In this document: positions 25,245 through 34,029 of the stretch, piece by piece | Layout: each line of letters begins with the position of its first letter | How positions within the stretch are numbered: the stretch's first letter is position 1 | Assembly (NCBI RefSeq): GCF_000152985.1 | Contig: NZ_CH672395.1 | Location: forward strand, 1,278,567 to 1,342,566 | Origin: Leeuwenhoekiella blandensis MED217 | GTDB lineage: Bacteria > Bacteroidota > Bacteroidia > Flavobacteriales > Flavobacteriaceae | Length of the DNA: 64,000 bases | Direction: 5' to 3' | Notes under the pieces: generated by a model | Databases searched by the model: none | What the model was told of the DNA's origin: nothing | Seen by the model: the letters and a program-made list of their open reading frames with translations, nothing else | Position numbers and translations under genes: made by a program

Positions 25245-25879
25245 AAGAATATCCAGCCGATTTCTGGAACAAAATGTACGGTGCTGATGAATATAGATAC
25301 GGTACTAAACCCAACAGATTCTTTAAACAACAGCTCGACAAACTTAAATCTGGAAATATACTGCTTCCTGCCGAAGGCGAAGGCCGTAATGCGGTTTATG
25401 CCGCTTCCCAAGGTTGGGATATATCCGCTTTTGATATTAGTAAGAAAGGCAGGGCAAAGGCCTTGCGTTTGGCGAAAGAGCGGAAAGTATCCATAACGTA
25501 CGAACTTACAGGCGTTTTGGAATTTCGGAGTGAGACACAATTTGATGTTATCGGTTTATCCTACGCTCATTTTCCCGCGTCTATTCGTAATAAAGCACAC
25601 AAGCACTTGTTACAGTATTTAAAACCTGAAGGCATTGTGATTTTTGAAGCGTTTGCGAAAGCGCAACTGGGAAACCCATCTGGTGGCCCCAAAAATGAAG
25701 CAATGTTATTTTCAGTAGAAGAAATCAAGGAGGAGTTTCCACAATTAGAATTTGAGTTTTTGAAGGAAGTAACCATCCAACTTTCCGAGGGAAATTTCCA
25801 TAAGGGAAAAGCTGAAGTCATACGTTTTGTAGGAATAAATAAGATGTTTAAAAACCATTTATCCTTTATACCAATCTAA
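25241..25879 (+). CDS. SAM methyltransferase (TehB/TPMT-like)
   Basis: 212 residues. WNKMYGADEYRYGTKPN, then LPAEGEGRNAVYAASQGWDI as motif I, matches TehB-like and thiol/tellurite methyltransferases that act on small nucleophiles. In this context methylation of sulfide, thiols or metalloids is plausible. A degenerate copy of the palindromic repeat (25649-25664) is read in frame as AFAKA after VIFE. The 3' end overlaps the convergent phosphoesterase gene by 14 nt. Confidence 0.8.
   Translation: MKEYPADFWNKMYGADEYRYGTKPNRFFKQQLDKLKSGNILLPAEGEGRNAVYAASQGWDISAFDISKKGRAKALRLAKERKVSITYELTGVLEFRSETQFDVIGLSYAHFPASIRNKAHKHLLQYLKPEGIVIFEAFAKAQLGNPSGGPKNEAMLFSVEEIKEEFPQLEFEFLKEVTIQLSEGNFHKGKAEVIRFVGINKMFKNHLSFIPI
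25649..25664. repeat. In-frame palindrome copy 3 (degenerate, GCGTTTGCGAAAGCGC)
   Basis: Differs from the consensus at one or two positions, and is still read as AFAKA in the methyltransferase. Confidence 0.65.
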
Positions 25880-27293
25880 AGCTTCCAATTGGGTCAGAAT
25901 TAAAATCTGGATGTACTTTTAAATACATCTTCATAGCTTCCACCGCTTTTGGAGGATGTTCTATTCTATTTTTTCCATATTTCTTGGGGACGCCCTGTAT
26001 AGTGATGAAACTAACCCTATATGTTTTATCCATTTCAAGGTGCTTGCCATTGTAATATATTTCTTGGATACGATGTCCGGTAGGGTTTTCTATGCGCATA
26101 TTGATTTGCAGGCCCAAAACGCGTTTCACATAGCCGCCCATTTGTTTAAATGCATCGCTAGAGAAAGTACGCTCAAGGTTCTCTTCCAGCATCTGTTTTA
26201 TTTCTTTGCCCGTAAGCTCTACGGTAGAAAGGGGCGGATTCATAGGGGCGATATTGTACAGGTCATTTTCAGTTATAGATCCTACAGGAATTGGTGCACC
26301 GTATCGCCATCCGTTGGAAAATACAATTGAGGTATCAGTAGCGTGAGCTGTGGCCTTTAGTAACAATTCATCCATAGTGGAGTTAAGGGTATTATACCGA
26401 TGCAATACCGTCTTTGTACGTCCTATGTTTTTATTGCGCATATCTTCATAAGGCTCTAGTGACTTGTTCACGAGTTGTGCCATCGCTTCGTTCTCGGGTA
26501 TGGAATCATCCACTTTGAGCATTTCATAATCGCAAATTTTGATTTTTTTATCTTCAAGTTCAATTGTAAAATTACCAACGAAGGCGCCGTGGCATCCACA
26601 TTGGACAATTTTTGCACCATTGACTTCAATGGGCTTGTAAATCCGGTTGTGGGTATGGGCACTCAAACAAATATCAATGCCGTCAACTCTCTTGAGTAGT
26701 TCAACATCTTGGGGAAAGCCATTGTGGGATAGCACTATGATAATAGCTGCATCATTGGCTTTTAGTTCTTTAATATGATGCGGAACCTCTTCCACCCCAG
26801 AAGTGAATTGGAGACCTTTGCTCATCTTCTCCGGCATCACTTTATCGATAATCATCGAGCAAAGACCCACAACGCCAATTTTCACACCTTCTTTTTCGAA
26901 CATAGCCGTGGGTTGCAAAAAATGATCACCGTCTATGGTGAATACATTGCAACCTAGCATAGGAAAATCTAACTGCTTATTGATTTTCTCTAATTGGTCT
27001 GGTCCGTAACCAAAATCCCAATGTCCCACCAGGGCATCGATATTAAGAGCATTTAAAATAGGAACCATAGCCATACCGTTTGAAGCTACAATAGGTTTTG
27101 TTCCGTATAAGGTGTCGCCACCGTCAAAGAGCAATGTATTAGGATTTCCTTCTCTGATGGCTTTCACTACGCTGGCAATCCTTGCATAACCACCCGCAGT
27201 CTCAATAATCTCTCCGGTTTCATCATAGAAAAGTTCGGGATGTGGTGCAAGGTATCCGTGCACGTCGTTTATAAACAATACATTTAGTTTCAT
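25866..27293 (-). CDS. SoxB-like metallophosphoesterase (cytoplasmic)
   Basis: 475 residues from the ATG at 27293 (an upstream TTG is less likely); no signal peptide. The metallophosphoesterase ligands are visible: NDVHGY, FDGGDTLYG, then VGHWDFGYG where 5'-nucleotidases read GNHE, LSHNG, and SAHTHNR. The HW replacement is what I know from SoxB-type thiosulfohydrolases, and the second half has the 5'-nucleotidase C-terminal domain (NGWRYGAPIPVG). It may hydrolyse a sulfonate or thiosulfonate rather than a nucleotide. A second paralogue at 30144 is a lipoprotein. Confidence 0.7.
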   Translation of the reverse strand: MKLNVLFINDVHGYLAPHPELFYDETGEIIETAGGYARIASVVKAIREGNPNTLLFDGGDTLYGTKPIVASNGMAMVPILNALNIDALVGHWDFGYGPDQLEKINKQLDFPMLGCNVFTIDGDHFLQPTAMFEKEGVKIGVVGLCSMIIDKVMPEKMSKGLQFTSGVEEVPHHIKELKANDAAIIIVLSHNGFPQDVELLKRVDGIDICLSAHTHNRIYKPIEVNGAKIVQCGCHGAFVGNFTIELEDKKIKICDYEMLKVDDSIPENEAMAQLVNKSLEPYEDMRNKNIGRTKTVLHRYNTLNSTMDELLLKATAHATDTSIVFSNGWRYGAPIPVGSITENDLYNIAPMNPPLSTVELTGKEIKQMLEENLERTFSSDAFKQMGGYVKRVLGLQINMRIENPTGHRIQEIYYNGKHLEMDKTYRVSFITIQGVPKKYGKNRIEHPPKAVEAMKMYLKVHPDFNSDPIGSFRLV

Positions 27294-27348
27294 CAATTTA
27301 ATCTTCTAGTGTTAATGACATTTTGTGTTTTATCGAAATTGGTTACGA

Positions 27349-29433
27349 TCAATTTATAATTGGGTTATGATTTACACCTTCGGAATCGCTGTTCACTAAA
27401 ACGTCTTTTGTGTTTCTAATTTTAAATTCTTCAAGACCATTGTCTAAAAACTCAACAAAGTTCTGCACACTCAAATCATATCCTTTTGGCGCATTTAATA
27501 AAGAACCATTTGTATCAACCAAAGTATAATAGGGCTGAGCATTTGCATTGAGCCGCTGAATCATAAAATCAAGATTTTGGCCTCCTATGGTTTTTTTCAA
27601 GCGCTCATCGTGAGCAGAAACATACCATTCCTTTTCGGGCAATTCAGTCTTTTCATCAACATAAAGTGCCACGACAACATAATCTTCCTTTAGCCTTTTA
27701 AGTACTTTTGGATCAGACCAAACAGTTGCTTCCATTTCCCTACAATTTACACAACCGTGACCGGTAAAATCTATAAACAGCGGTTTATCTTGTTTCTTTG
27801 CGCATTCTAAAGCTTGAGTATAATCGAAATAGCCTTGAATACCCAATGGTAATTCTAGCAGGTCTCCGTATTTCGGCACTCCACATTCTGCGGTTTTCAT
27901 CGTATTGTTGGAAATGGAAGTGACTTGAGGTGAGTTCATCACAAAACTTTGTGAACTTAACGGAGGCATATAACCGGCCAATGCTTTTAAGGGCGCACCT
28001 ACTAAACCTGGGATAAGATAAACCACAAAACTGAAAACCAACAATGCCGAAATTATACGGCCTACCGATGTCTTCTGTTGTTTTTGTTCGTGAGGAAATG
28101 TGATTTTCCCCAAGAGATAAAACCCAAGAAAAGCGAATATAACAATCCATAAGGCAAGGTAAACCTCGCGGTTTAATATATCCCAATGGTAAACTTGGTC
28201 CACAATGCTGAAAAATTTTAATGCCAGTGCTAATTCTATGAAACCGAGTACCACTTTAACGGTATCTAACCAACCACCACTTTTAGGTAAAGATTTTAAC
28301 CAATTTGGGAAGACCGCAAAGAGTGTGAAGGGTAATGCAAACGCCAGGGAAAAGCCCAGCATTCCCACAATAGGTTGTATAGTATCGCCATTAGCGGCTT
28401 GTAACAGAATAGTTCCAGCAATTGGTCCAGTACAGCTAAAGCTGACCAGAACCAAAGTAAATGCCATAAAAAAGATACCCAGCACACCGCTTTTGTTCGA
28501 TTTTGAATCTATTTTATTAACAAATTTATTGGGCAGTGTTATTTCAAACAGACCAAAAAAGGAAAGCGCAAATATTATGAAGATCGCAAAGAAAAATAGA
28601 TTTGGGATCCAGTGCGTACTTAAAAAGTTAGCGAAATCTGCACCAAACAATACCGAAAATAGAGTACCAACGATAGTGTAAATCGCTATAATGGAAACGC
28701 CGTACAAAATGGCATAGGCAATTCCCTTCTTACGACTCGTATTGGATTTTGTGAAGTAACTTACCGTCATCGGTATCATTGGGAACACGCAAGGCGTAAG
28801 TAATGCTATTAGACCTGCGCCAAAGGATATGAAAAAGAATGTCAAAAGAAAAGATAAACCCTGTCCTTCGGTCTCGGTGGTCTCAAAATCATTGTCAAAG
28901 GCTTCGAGGACCATAGGTGTCGAGGCATCGGCATCGCTCTTGGCCGTATCTAATGGTTTTTTGAGAACATTGTTAAATACAGCAACGTCACTTTCAAAGG
29001 GAATACATTGGCCATTGACATCTGAACATATCTGATAGGAAACCAGCCCTTTAATATCAGGACTTTCTGAATGGATAACAAATCGCTGTTTGAATTTTGC
29101 TTTTTTTGTAAAATAGGTGTACTCACCCTCAAACAGCTCATCATATTTTTTCTTTTGCCCTATGGCTTCAACATTTCCCAGTCGCTCAAATTGTTCGTTT
29201 TCGTAAAAATTGAATTCCGTAACCATTGGCCCAAGTTTTGGGTCAAAGTCGCTTGAATACATATACCAATCTTCCGGAATTTTAGCCTCGAAAAACACGG
29301 TTATTGTATCACCTTCAACAATATTATTTTCTTGGACTTCCACATTCCATTTGGGGACTTCCATAACTTGCGAATGCCCAAAATGACTGATTAGAGCAAG
29401 GACAAATACAATCGTTAGTTTATGATATCGCAT
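27349..29433 (-). CDS. dsbD: DsbD-type thiol:disulfide interchange protein
   Basis: 694 residues with a signal peptide (about 1-22) and an N-terminal DsbD-alpha-like domain (VTEFNFYENEQFERLG). A CcdA-type membrane core follows, with ALLTPCVFPMIPMTVSYF and VSFSCTGPIAGT supplying the paired cysteines. The C-terminal thioredoxin domain has FTGHGCVNCREME. It moves electrons from the cytoplasm to periplasmic thiols, here most likely to TlpA, rhodaneses and DsrE proteins. The 77-nt gap from TlpA suggests one operon from 33134 leftward. Confidence 0.88.
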   Translation of the reverse strand: MRYHKLTIVFVLALISHFGHSQVMEVPKWNVEVQENNIVEGDTITVFFEAKIPEDWYMYSSDFDPKLGPMVTEFNFYENEQFERLGNVEAIGQKKKYDELFEGEYTYFTKKAKFKQRFVIHSESPDIKGLVSYQICSDVNGQCIPFESDVAVFNNVLKKPLDTAKSDADASTPMVLEAFDNDFETTETEGQGLSFLLTFFFISFGAGLIALLTPCVFPMIPMTVSYFTKSNTSRKKGIAYAILYGVSIIAIYTIVGTLFSVLFGADFANFLSTHWIPNLFFFAIFIIFALSFFGLFEITLPNKFVNKIDSKSNKSGVLGIFFMAFTLVLVSFSCTGPIAGTILLQAANGDTIQPIVGMLGFSLAFALPFTLFAVFPNWLKSLPKSGGWLDTVKVVLGFIELALALKFFSIVDQVYHWDILNREVYLALWIVIFAFLGFYLLGKITFPHEQKQQKTSVGRIISALLVFSFVVYLIPGLVGAPLKALAGYMPPLSSQSFVMNSPQVTSISNNTMKTAECGVPKYGDLLELPLGIQGYFDYTQALECAKKQDKPLFIDFTGHGCVNCREMEATVWSDPKVLKRLKEDYVVVALYVDEKTELPEKEWYVSAHDERLKKTIGGQNLDFMIQRLNANAQPYYTLVDTNGSLLNAPKGYDLSVQNFVEFLDNGLEEFKIRNTKDVLVNSDSEGVNHNPIIN

Positions 29434-29509
29434 ACTTTGCTATATATTATTAGTTACTCCGAAAAAGGATGGGCATTGGTAAGAATCCATCCCCATTTCA
29501 GAACAAAAT

Positions 29510-30136
29510 CTATTTTAAACTATTCAGGAACTCCCTAAATTCTTCATTGTTATAATCTGCCATACCTTTATGTGTAAGGGCAATGTTTCCTTCAGCATCA
29601 ATCACATACGTAGTAGGCAGCGCGGTCGATTCATAAACAGCGGGCATAGGGCCAGCTTGCTCATAAATGGGTAGTCCATAGTCCTTCCGCTCCATATAGG
29701 CCTTGGCCGTTTCAAAATTTTTGTCAAAGGAGAGCATTACAAAGACTACGTCGTTCCCCATATCCTTGTATAATTTTTCGATACTCGGCATTTCTGCCAC
29801 ACAAGGTGGGCACCACGTGGCCCAAAAATTCAAAAAGATGACCTTGCCTTTGTACTTTTCCAGCGATACAACATTTCCTTTAGCATCGCGCAGTTTTAAG
29901 TTATAATCCGCTTTCGCGAAAGCGGAACTCTCAACAGTTTCTACATCACTATTATTTTGTGCAATTACTTCTACATCTGGATTCATAAAGCCAGTTGCGA
30001 GCAGCCCACGTTGCACAAAACCTATAACTTCGGTATGTAAACCCGTGGCGTAAAGTGTTATGGCCACTATCGCAAATATCCCGTACTGAATCCAGGTTTT
30101 TTTAATGTTCTTGTCTTTTTGGTTCTCTTCCATCAT
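29510..30136 (-). CDS. TlpA-like membrane-anchored thioredoxin
   Basis: 208 residues with an N-terminal membrane anchor (IQYGIFAIVAITLYATGLH) and a redoxin domain with ATWCPPCVAEMPS. It is a periplasmic thiol oxidoreductase and a natural partner of DsbD. A palindrome copy (29908-29925) is read as AFAKA at the junction of the anchor and redoxin domains (ESSAFAKADYN), where an insertion is easily tolerated. It lies 7 nt after the SoxB-like lipoprotein gene, in one operon. Confidence 0.88.
   Translation of the reverse strand: MMEENQKDKNIKKTWIQYGIFAIVAITLYATGLHTEVIGFVQRGLLATGFMNPDVEVIAQNNSDVETVESSAFAKADYNLKLRDAKGNVVSLEKYKGKVIFLNFWATWCPPCVAEMPSIEKLYKDMGNDVVFVMLSFDKNFETAKAYMERKDYGLPIYEQAGPMPAVYESTALPTTYVIDAEGNIALTHKGMADYNNEEFREFLNSLK
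29908..29925. repeat. In-frame palindrome CCGCTTTCGCGAAAGCGG, copy 4
   Basis: A perfect 18-bp palindrome within the TlpA-like gene, encoding AFAKA in a linker between the membrane anchor and the redoxin domain. Confidence 0.8.
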
Positions 30137-30143
30137 TAAAGTT

Positions 30144-31787
30144 TTATTGAAATTCGTAATCAGTTTTAGGCACGGTTGAGAAAGAATACTGTCCCAGATA
30201 ATCGCAATACGCCCTACCTTCCAATGTTGGTGAAACGGGCGAGTTTTCCTGAAGATATTCTTCTACCACATCGTGAATGGTATAGTCTTTTACTTCAACA
30301 TCCTCAACACCTGACATCCTGCAAAGGTTGTCAACTGGGTCGCCAGGGCGTACACAGGCCGAAATGGTATAATATTCATCATCTTCCATTGGTTCGCCGT
30401 TTACGGTTATACTATTGATTCTTTGACCCTTTTCATCTTGACTGTTGAAGTTGACCTTCATTCCTGAAAATCGTACCAGCCAACCACCGAATCGTTCGGT
30501 CGGGTCTTGCGCAAATGCGTTGTGCATTTCTTTTTCCAGCCAGTCCTTTATCTGTCTTCCCGTAGCTCTTCCTGTTTTCACCTTTTCATTCACGGGCAGT
30601 AAATTCCACAGATTTGCGCGCGTAATGGGTGCAGGGTTACCGTTTTTGGGAACTATTGGGTTACCGAACCTAAATCCGTTTGAAATAGATATGTCTGCAC
30701 CCGTCTTCCAGCGAGCCGCATCTGTAATCATATTGTCCATAGGGTTCTCTACGGTAAGATATCGATAGAGAGGTTTTGTAGTATATCCTATCACTGTTTC
30801 CAGATGGTCTTTGTAAGGTGCTTTGGCCTTGTTCACCAAAGATTGAATTTCTTCATCTGCAGGAAAGACCTCTGGGTCAACGTCAATAAGTTCATATTCG
30901 TCACCCACTAATTTGCCGTCAATAAAATGAAGTGTCAGTTTACCAACGAAAGAACCGAATGCACCAGGTTCGGTGACTTTAGCGTACTTACCTTGAATGG
31001 GTTCTCGCACACGCTCGTGGGTATCATTTCCCAATATATAGTCCACATTTTCTGAAATAGGGTTATTAGCAAGTTCCACCTGTTTGAAAATACCGATATG
31101 CGTTACCAAAAAGAGTGCGTCAAGGTTTTCATTAACCTTAAAAGTGTCCACTTGCTTTCTCAAATCTTCAGTCAAACCACTGAATCCTATACCTTTACTG
31201 AAAATTGGGTTTTGACGCACGGGTACGTCCGGGTCATTAATACCCATAAACCCTATGCGTACGCCTTCTATTTCTTTGACGGAATAAGCTGGGAACAAAA
31301 GTTCGTCACTTTCTTCGTGGTACATATTTTGGGCTATGACATCTGTTTCATAACCGTTCATTGCATCCATCATTACATCTTTACCGTACACCACTTCCCA
31401 GTTGCCAGGAATGATAACGTCATAGCCCATATTTTTTATAAGTTCCGGCATAACCTTCCCTTCTGACAGCGCTGTGTAACCACTGCCCTGAATCAAATCG
31501 CCACCATCAATGATAATGGTGCGGTCTGGATTTTTCTGGCGTTCCTGTTCAAAAAGAGTTTTGATATTGGCAAGTCCTCCACGGTCTTTAAACACGATCT
31601 CTTCGTTTTCCCAGAACAGTTCAGGATGTGTGTCGAGTTGCCCGTGGATATCGGCTGTTTGAAGTACGGTAATACTCAAAGTATCCTTCGCTGTGCCGGT
31701 CCTGTCCATTTTATTTGATTTTTCTGTTTTGCAAGCAACCGGTGCCATCAATATTATCATCAGCAAAACTCTATTAAAAATTTTCAT
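30144..31787 (-). CDS. SoxB-like metallophosphoesterase lipoprotein
   Basis: 547 residues. The lipoprotein signal ends LMAPVACK. The catalytic domain shows TADIHGQL, IDGGDLIQG, then PGNWEVVYG in place of GNHE, THIG, and GNDTHER. The C-terminal domain has NGFRFGNPI as in 5'-nucleotidases. SoxB proteins cleave sulfate from SoxY-bound thiosulfonate; no soxYZ or soxAX is present here, so a related sulfur substrate is more likely than the full Sox pathway. It is encoded in the operon with DsrE, TlpA and DsbD. Confidence 0.7.
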   Translation of the reverse strand: MKIFNRVLLMIILMAPVACKTEKSNKMDRTGTAKDTLSITVLQTADIHGQLDTHPELFWENEEIVFKDRGGLANIKTLFEQERQKNPDRTIIIDGGDLIQGSGYTALSEGKVMPELIKNMGYDVIIPGNWEVVYGKDVMMDAMNGYETDVIAQNMYHEESDELLFPAYSVKEIEGVRIGFMGINDPDVPVRQNPIFSKGIGFSGLTEDLRKQVDTFKVNENLDALFLVTHIGIFKQVELANNPISENVDYILGNDTHERVREPIQGKYAKVTEPGAFGSFVGKLTLHFIDGKLVGDEYELIDVDPEVFPADEEIQSLVNKAKAPYKDHLETVIGYTTKPLYRYLTVENPMDNMITDAARWKTGADISISNGFRFGNPIVPKNGNPAPITRANLWNLLPVNEKVKTGRATGRQIKDWLEKEMHNAFAQDPTERFGGWLVRFSGMKVNFNSQDEKGQRINSITVNGEPMEDDEYYTISACVRPGDPVDNLCRMSGVEDVEVKDYTIHDVVEEYLQENSPVSPTLEGRAYCDYLGQYSFSTVPKTDYEFQ

Positions 31788-31813
31788 AGTTGTAAATTTT
31801 GCTTTTTAGATTC

Positions 31814-32236
31814 TTATAGGCTAATGCTTTTATATCCCTTTTTTTGAAGTTGAAAATTGTAAAGAATTCCGTTATCGACAACCTCAATTTTTTTAGGGAC
31901 TTTTGTTTTATCGACTTTAAACTTTTTCAGTGAGAAACCGCAAGCTATAATGTGTACCCCTGCTTTTTCGGCTTTTTCAATAAAATTGCCCATTTTTTCA
32001 ACGTTCGTGATATCGCCTATTTCCTTTCCGCATATGATGACTTGAAAATCGCCAAAGGCATCGCCTTCTTCCGCTTTAAGGGCTTCGGCGGTTAGAATTA
32101 TGGGTTGTAATTGAGGCACTTTTTTGGTCAGTACCACATAATTGTTTGTGTCGTTGTCCATTTGCTGTGCCTGTGTTTTGTTTATGCTGAACAGGGTTAG
32201 CACCAAAAGAATTGAACTTAATAAATACGTTTTCAT
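31814..32236 (-). CDS. Periplasmic DsrE-family protein B
   Basis: 140 residues with a signal peptide (ending KTQAQ). The DsrE-like fold shows FGDFQVIICGKEIGDI and AGVHIIACGFSLKKF, placing cysteines in two loops. It is a likely sulfane sulfur carrier. It is followed by the SoxB-like gene (26 nt) and preceded by the broken doxX (4 nt), so all belong to one transcription unit. Confidence 0.75.
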   Translation of the reverse strand: MKTYLLSSILLVLTLFSINKTQAQQMDNDTNNYVVLTKKVPQLQPIILTAEALKAEEGDAFGDFQVIICGKEIGDITNVEKMGNFIEKAEKAGVHIIACGFSLKKFKVDKTKVPKKIEVVDNGILYNFQLQKKGYKSISL

Positions 32237-32240
32237 TTTT

Positions 32241-32639
32241 TTATTTTAGAAGATTACTGGTGTCGTTCAATACAAAAAAAAGAAGTCCATCGAAGATTGC
32301 TATATTTTTAAATAAAGGTCCAAGCGTTGTTATTTGACCCACTTGAATAGTTAATGTGATGGGGATTAAGACCGCCATCAATACAATAGCCGCCCATTTT
32401 GTCCTGTATCCGATTAGAAACAGGAAGCCTGCTACAAGCATTACGATACCGGATAGGATTACAAGCCATTGAGGTTCGCCAAAAAAAAAGCGCGATACCT
32501 TTAAAGCTTGCTTGTTCTATACGCTGGGCAGTTTTTTCTACATTCACAAGGTGGTTAAACCTGCTACGAGAAAAATGCCACTTACCATTATGCGCAATAG
32601 CTGAATGGAACGACGACTGATTAAAATTTTTGTCGCCAT
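32241..32639 (-). pseudogene. DoxX-family membrane protein, two frameshifts
   Basis: Read in three pieces, the gene gives MATKILISRR...LRIMVSGIFLVAGL, then NVEKTAQRIEQASFKGIAL, then MLVAGFLFLIGYRTKW...FDGLLFFVL, which together make a complete DoxX/MauE-like four-helix protein of about 130 residues. The first break (near 32554) needs one extra base. The second lies in a run of nine A (32481-32489), where eight would restore GIALFFGEPQW. A homopolymer miscount is a typical sequencing error, so the gene may be intact in reality. DoxX proteins accompany thiosulfate or sulfide oxidation and redox stress systems. Confidence 0.8.
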
Positions 32640-32768
32640 TGTAAATGATATTTAAAATGTTTTGATTTGTGCGGTGACTGTCCGTAATAGTTCATCCTGT
32701 CATATTTTTATGGATACAGAGAACCATTACGGAAGCACCGACTTTAAATTTTGAAAATGGGAGTTGGA

Positions 32769-33134
32769 CTAAGCCAAACGAGGTGGTGGTGAATCGTTAT
32801 CTAAATAGTGATAACTTAGGTTGGAAGGGAAATGCTCGCTGATAGTTGCGATGTTTTCTGAAAAACTTGTTTCCCAAGAGAACAGTTCAAATTGAAACTG
32901 CGGGTTACAAAGACTGCTAAGAATTAAAACTTGCGAATTGGATACGTCCTTTTGAGAAATTGAAAAATCCTCTGCATTGTTAATTTTCTTAGGGGAATTT
33001 TTCTTTTTGCAAAATGGCTTGACAACTGTCATACCACTATCAAAAATAAAGCCCATAGCATTTGCATCCACGGCAATAAGTTTAGCCATAAAAATGAATG
33101 TAAGTAAAATTGGTATGTAAGTTTTAGCTTTCAC
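32769..33134 (-). CDS. Small exported hypothetical protein
   Basis: 121 residues from a GTG at 33134, only about 5 nt after the predicted transcription start; an internal ATG at 33086 would lose the signal peptide (MKAKTYIPILLTFIFM...VDANA). The mature part has CKKK and LCNP cysteines and ends DNDSPPPRLA. I do not recognise a named family. It is the first gene of the minus-strand operon behind a Crp/Fnr-type promoter. Confidence 0.6.
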   Translation of the reverse strand: MKAKTYIPILLTFIFMAKLIAVDANAMGFIFDSGMTVVKPFCKKKNSPKKINNAEDFSISQKDVSNSQVLILSSLCNPQFQFELFSWETSFSENIATISEHFPSNLSYHYLDNDSPPPRLA

Positions 33135-33142
33135 AATTATGA

Positions 33143-33186
33143 CAAAAATAAAGAAAAGTGTAAAGCCGATATGTAACCTTTGTTAC
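33143..33186 (-). promoter_or_regulatory. Crp/Fnr-type box plus -7 box for the leftward sulfur operon
   Basis: On the minus strand GTAAC-AAAG-GTTAC (33186-33173) is followed after 22 nt by TATTTTTG (33150-33143), a perfect TAnnTTTG. This is the only minus-strand member of the set and keeps the same spacing. Confidence 0.82.
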
Positions 33187-33409
33187 CTAAGTAAGAAAAA
33201 TCTTATGCTTTTATTAAAAAGATTCCACTTCTAATCCTAAAACACCAAAATAATTAAAATAGAAAGCCCACACTTATAACGGCCGATGCCTAATGCCCAT
33301 AAAAAATATTCCTATATACATTAATTATATAAAGTAATATTGAAATTAAGTTTTTTAGTCGTATTATCTCTATTACTTTATAAGTTAGCTGAAATTAATC
33401 ATCACTTCT

Positions 33410-33453
33410 GTAACTATTGTTACAGAATCACTTTCGTAAAAATATCATATTTG
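33410..33453 (+). promoter_or_regulatory. Crp/Fnr-type box plus -7-like box for YeeE/YedE operon
   Basis: GTAAC-TATT-GTTAC (33410-33423), 22 nt, then CATATTTG (33446-33453), one base from TAnnTTTG. The leader to the ATG at 33470 is about 10 nt. Confidence 0.78.
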
Positions 33454-33469
33454 CTTCAAATTAATTAAA

Positions 33470-34027
33470 ATGAATTGGATATATGAGCCTTGGCCGTGGT
33501 ATGTAGCGGGACCTCTTATTGCTTTTGTGATGTTAGTTTTATTGCTCGTAGGAAAGCAATTTGGGATGTCATCAAACCTACGCACGGCCTGTGCAGCCCT
33601 TGGAGCAGGAAAAGCAGCAGATTTCTTTAAATTCGATTGGAAAGCAGAGCGATGGAACCTGATGGTCGTATTGGGTGCAATTATTGGTGGTTTTTTAGCC
33701 TCAAACTATATGAGCGACAATACGGTAGAAATCAATCCTGAAATCGCACAGCAACTCTCAGATGATTATCAAATAAATAGTGCAGGCGAAAGTTATCTGC
33801 CGCCAGAAATTTTTGCGACAGATGCATTGAGTGACCCATTTATCATCGTGGTATTGTTAATAGGTGGCCTATTGGTTGGTTTTGGGGCAAGATACGCAGG
33901 AGGTTGTACATCGGGACACGCAATTTCCGGATTGAGCAATCTGCAATTGCCCTCACTTATAGCTGTCATAGGTTTCTTCATCGGTGGGTTGGTAATGATA
34001 CATTTAATTTATCCTTTAATCTTTTAA
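33470..34027 (+). CDS. YeeE/YedE-family transporter, N-terminal half
   Basis: 185 residues, about four to five hydrophobic segments, with ARYAGGCTSGHAISGLSNLQ, the cysteine-containing YeeE/YedE signature. Full-length YeeE imports thiosulfate by passing it along conserved cysteines; Bacteroidota often encode it as two half-length proteins, as here with the next gene (2-nt gap). The first half has its Cys in GGCTSG. Confidence 0.88.
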   Translation: MNWIYEPWPWYVAGPLIAFVMLVLLLVGKQFGMSSNLRTACAALGAGKAADFFKFDWKAERWNLMVVLGAIIGGFLASNYMSDNTVEINPEIAQQLSDDYQINSAGESYLPPEIFATDALSDPFIIVVLLIGGLLVGFGARYAGGCTSGHAISGLSNLQLPSLIAVIGFFIGGLVMIHLIYPLIF

Positions 34028-34029
34028 AA

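Larger units (their letters stand above)
33135..33469. other. Divergent intergenic region with two Crp/Fnr-type promoters
   Basis: The spacer separates the leftward operon (starting 33134) and the rightward YeeE/YedE operon (starting 33470). Apart from the two regulatory sites described separately, the 33187-33409 interior shows only AT-rich sequence with no ORF or repeat. Confidence 0.7.

Noticed and set aside
29445-29460. Half-site GTTAC upstream of dsbD, considered as another Crp/Fnr-type box.
   Set aside because: The left half does not match GTAAC, and it sits within the spacer of an operon already served from 33143-33186.
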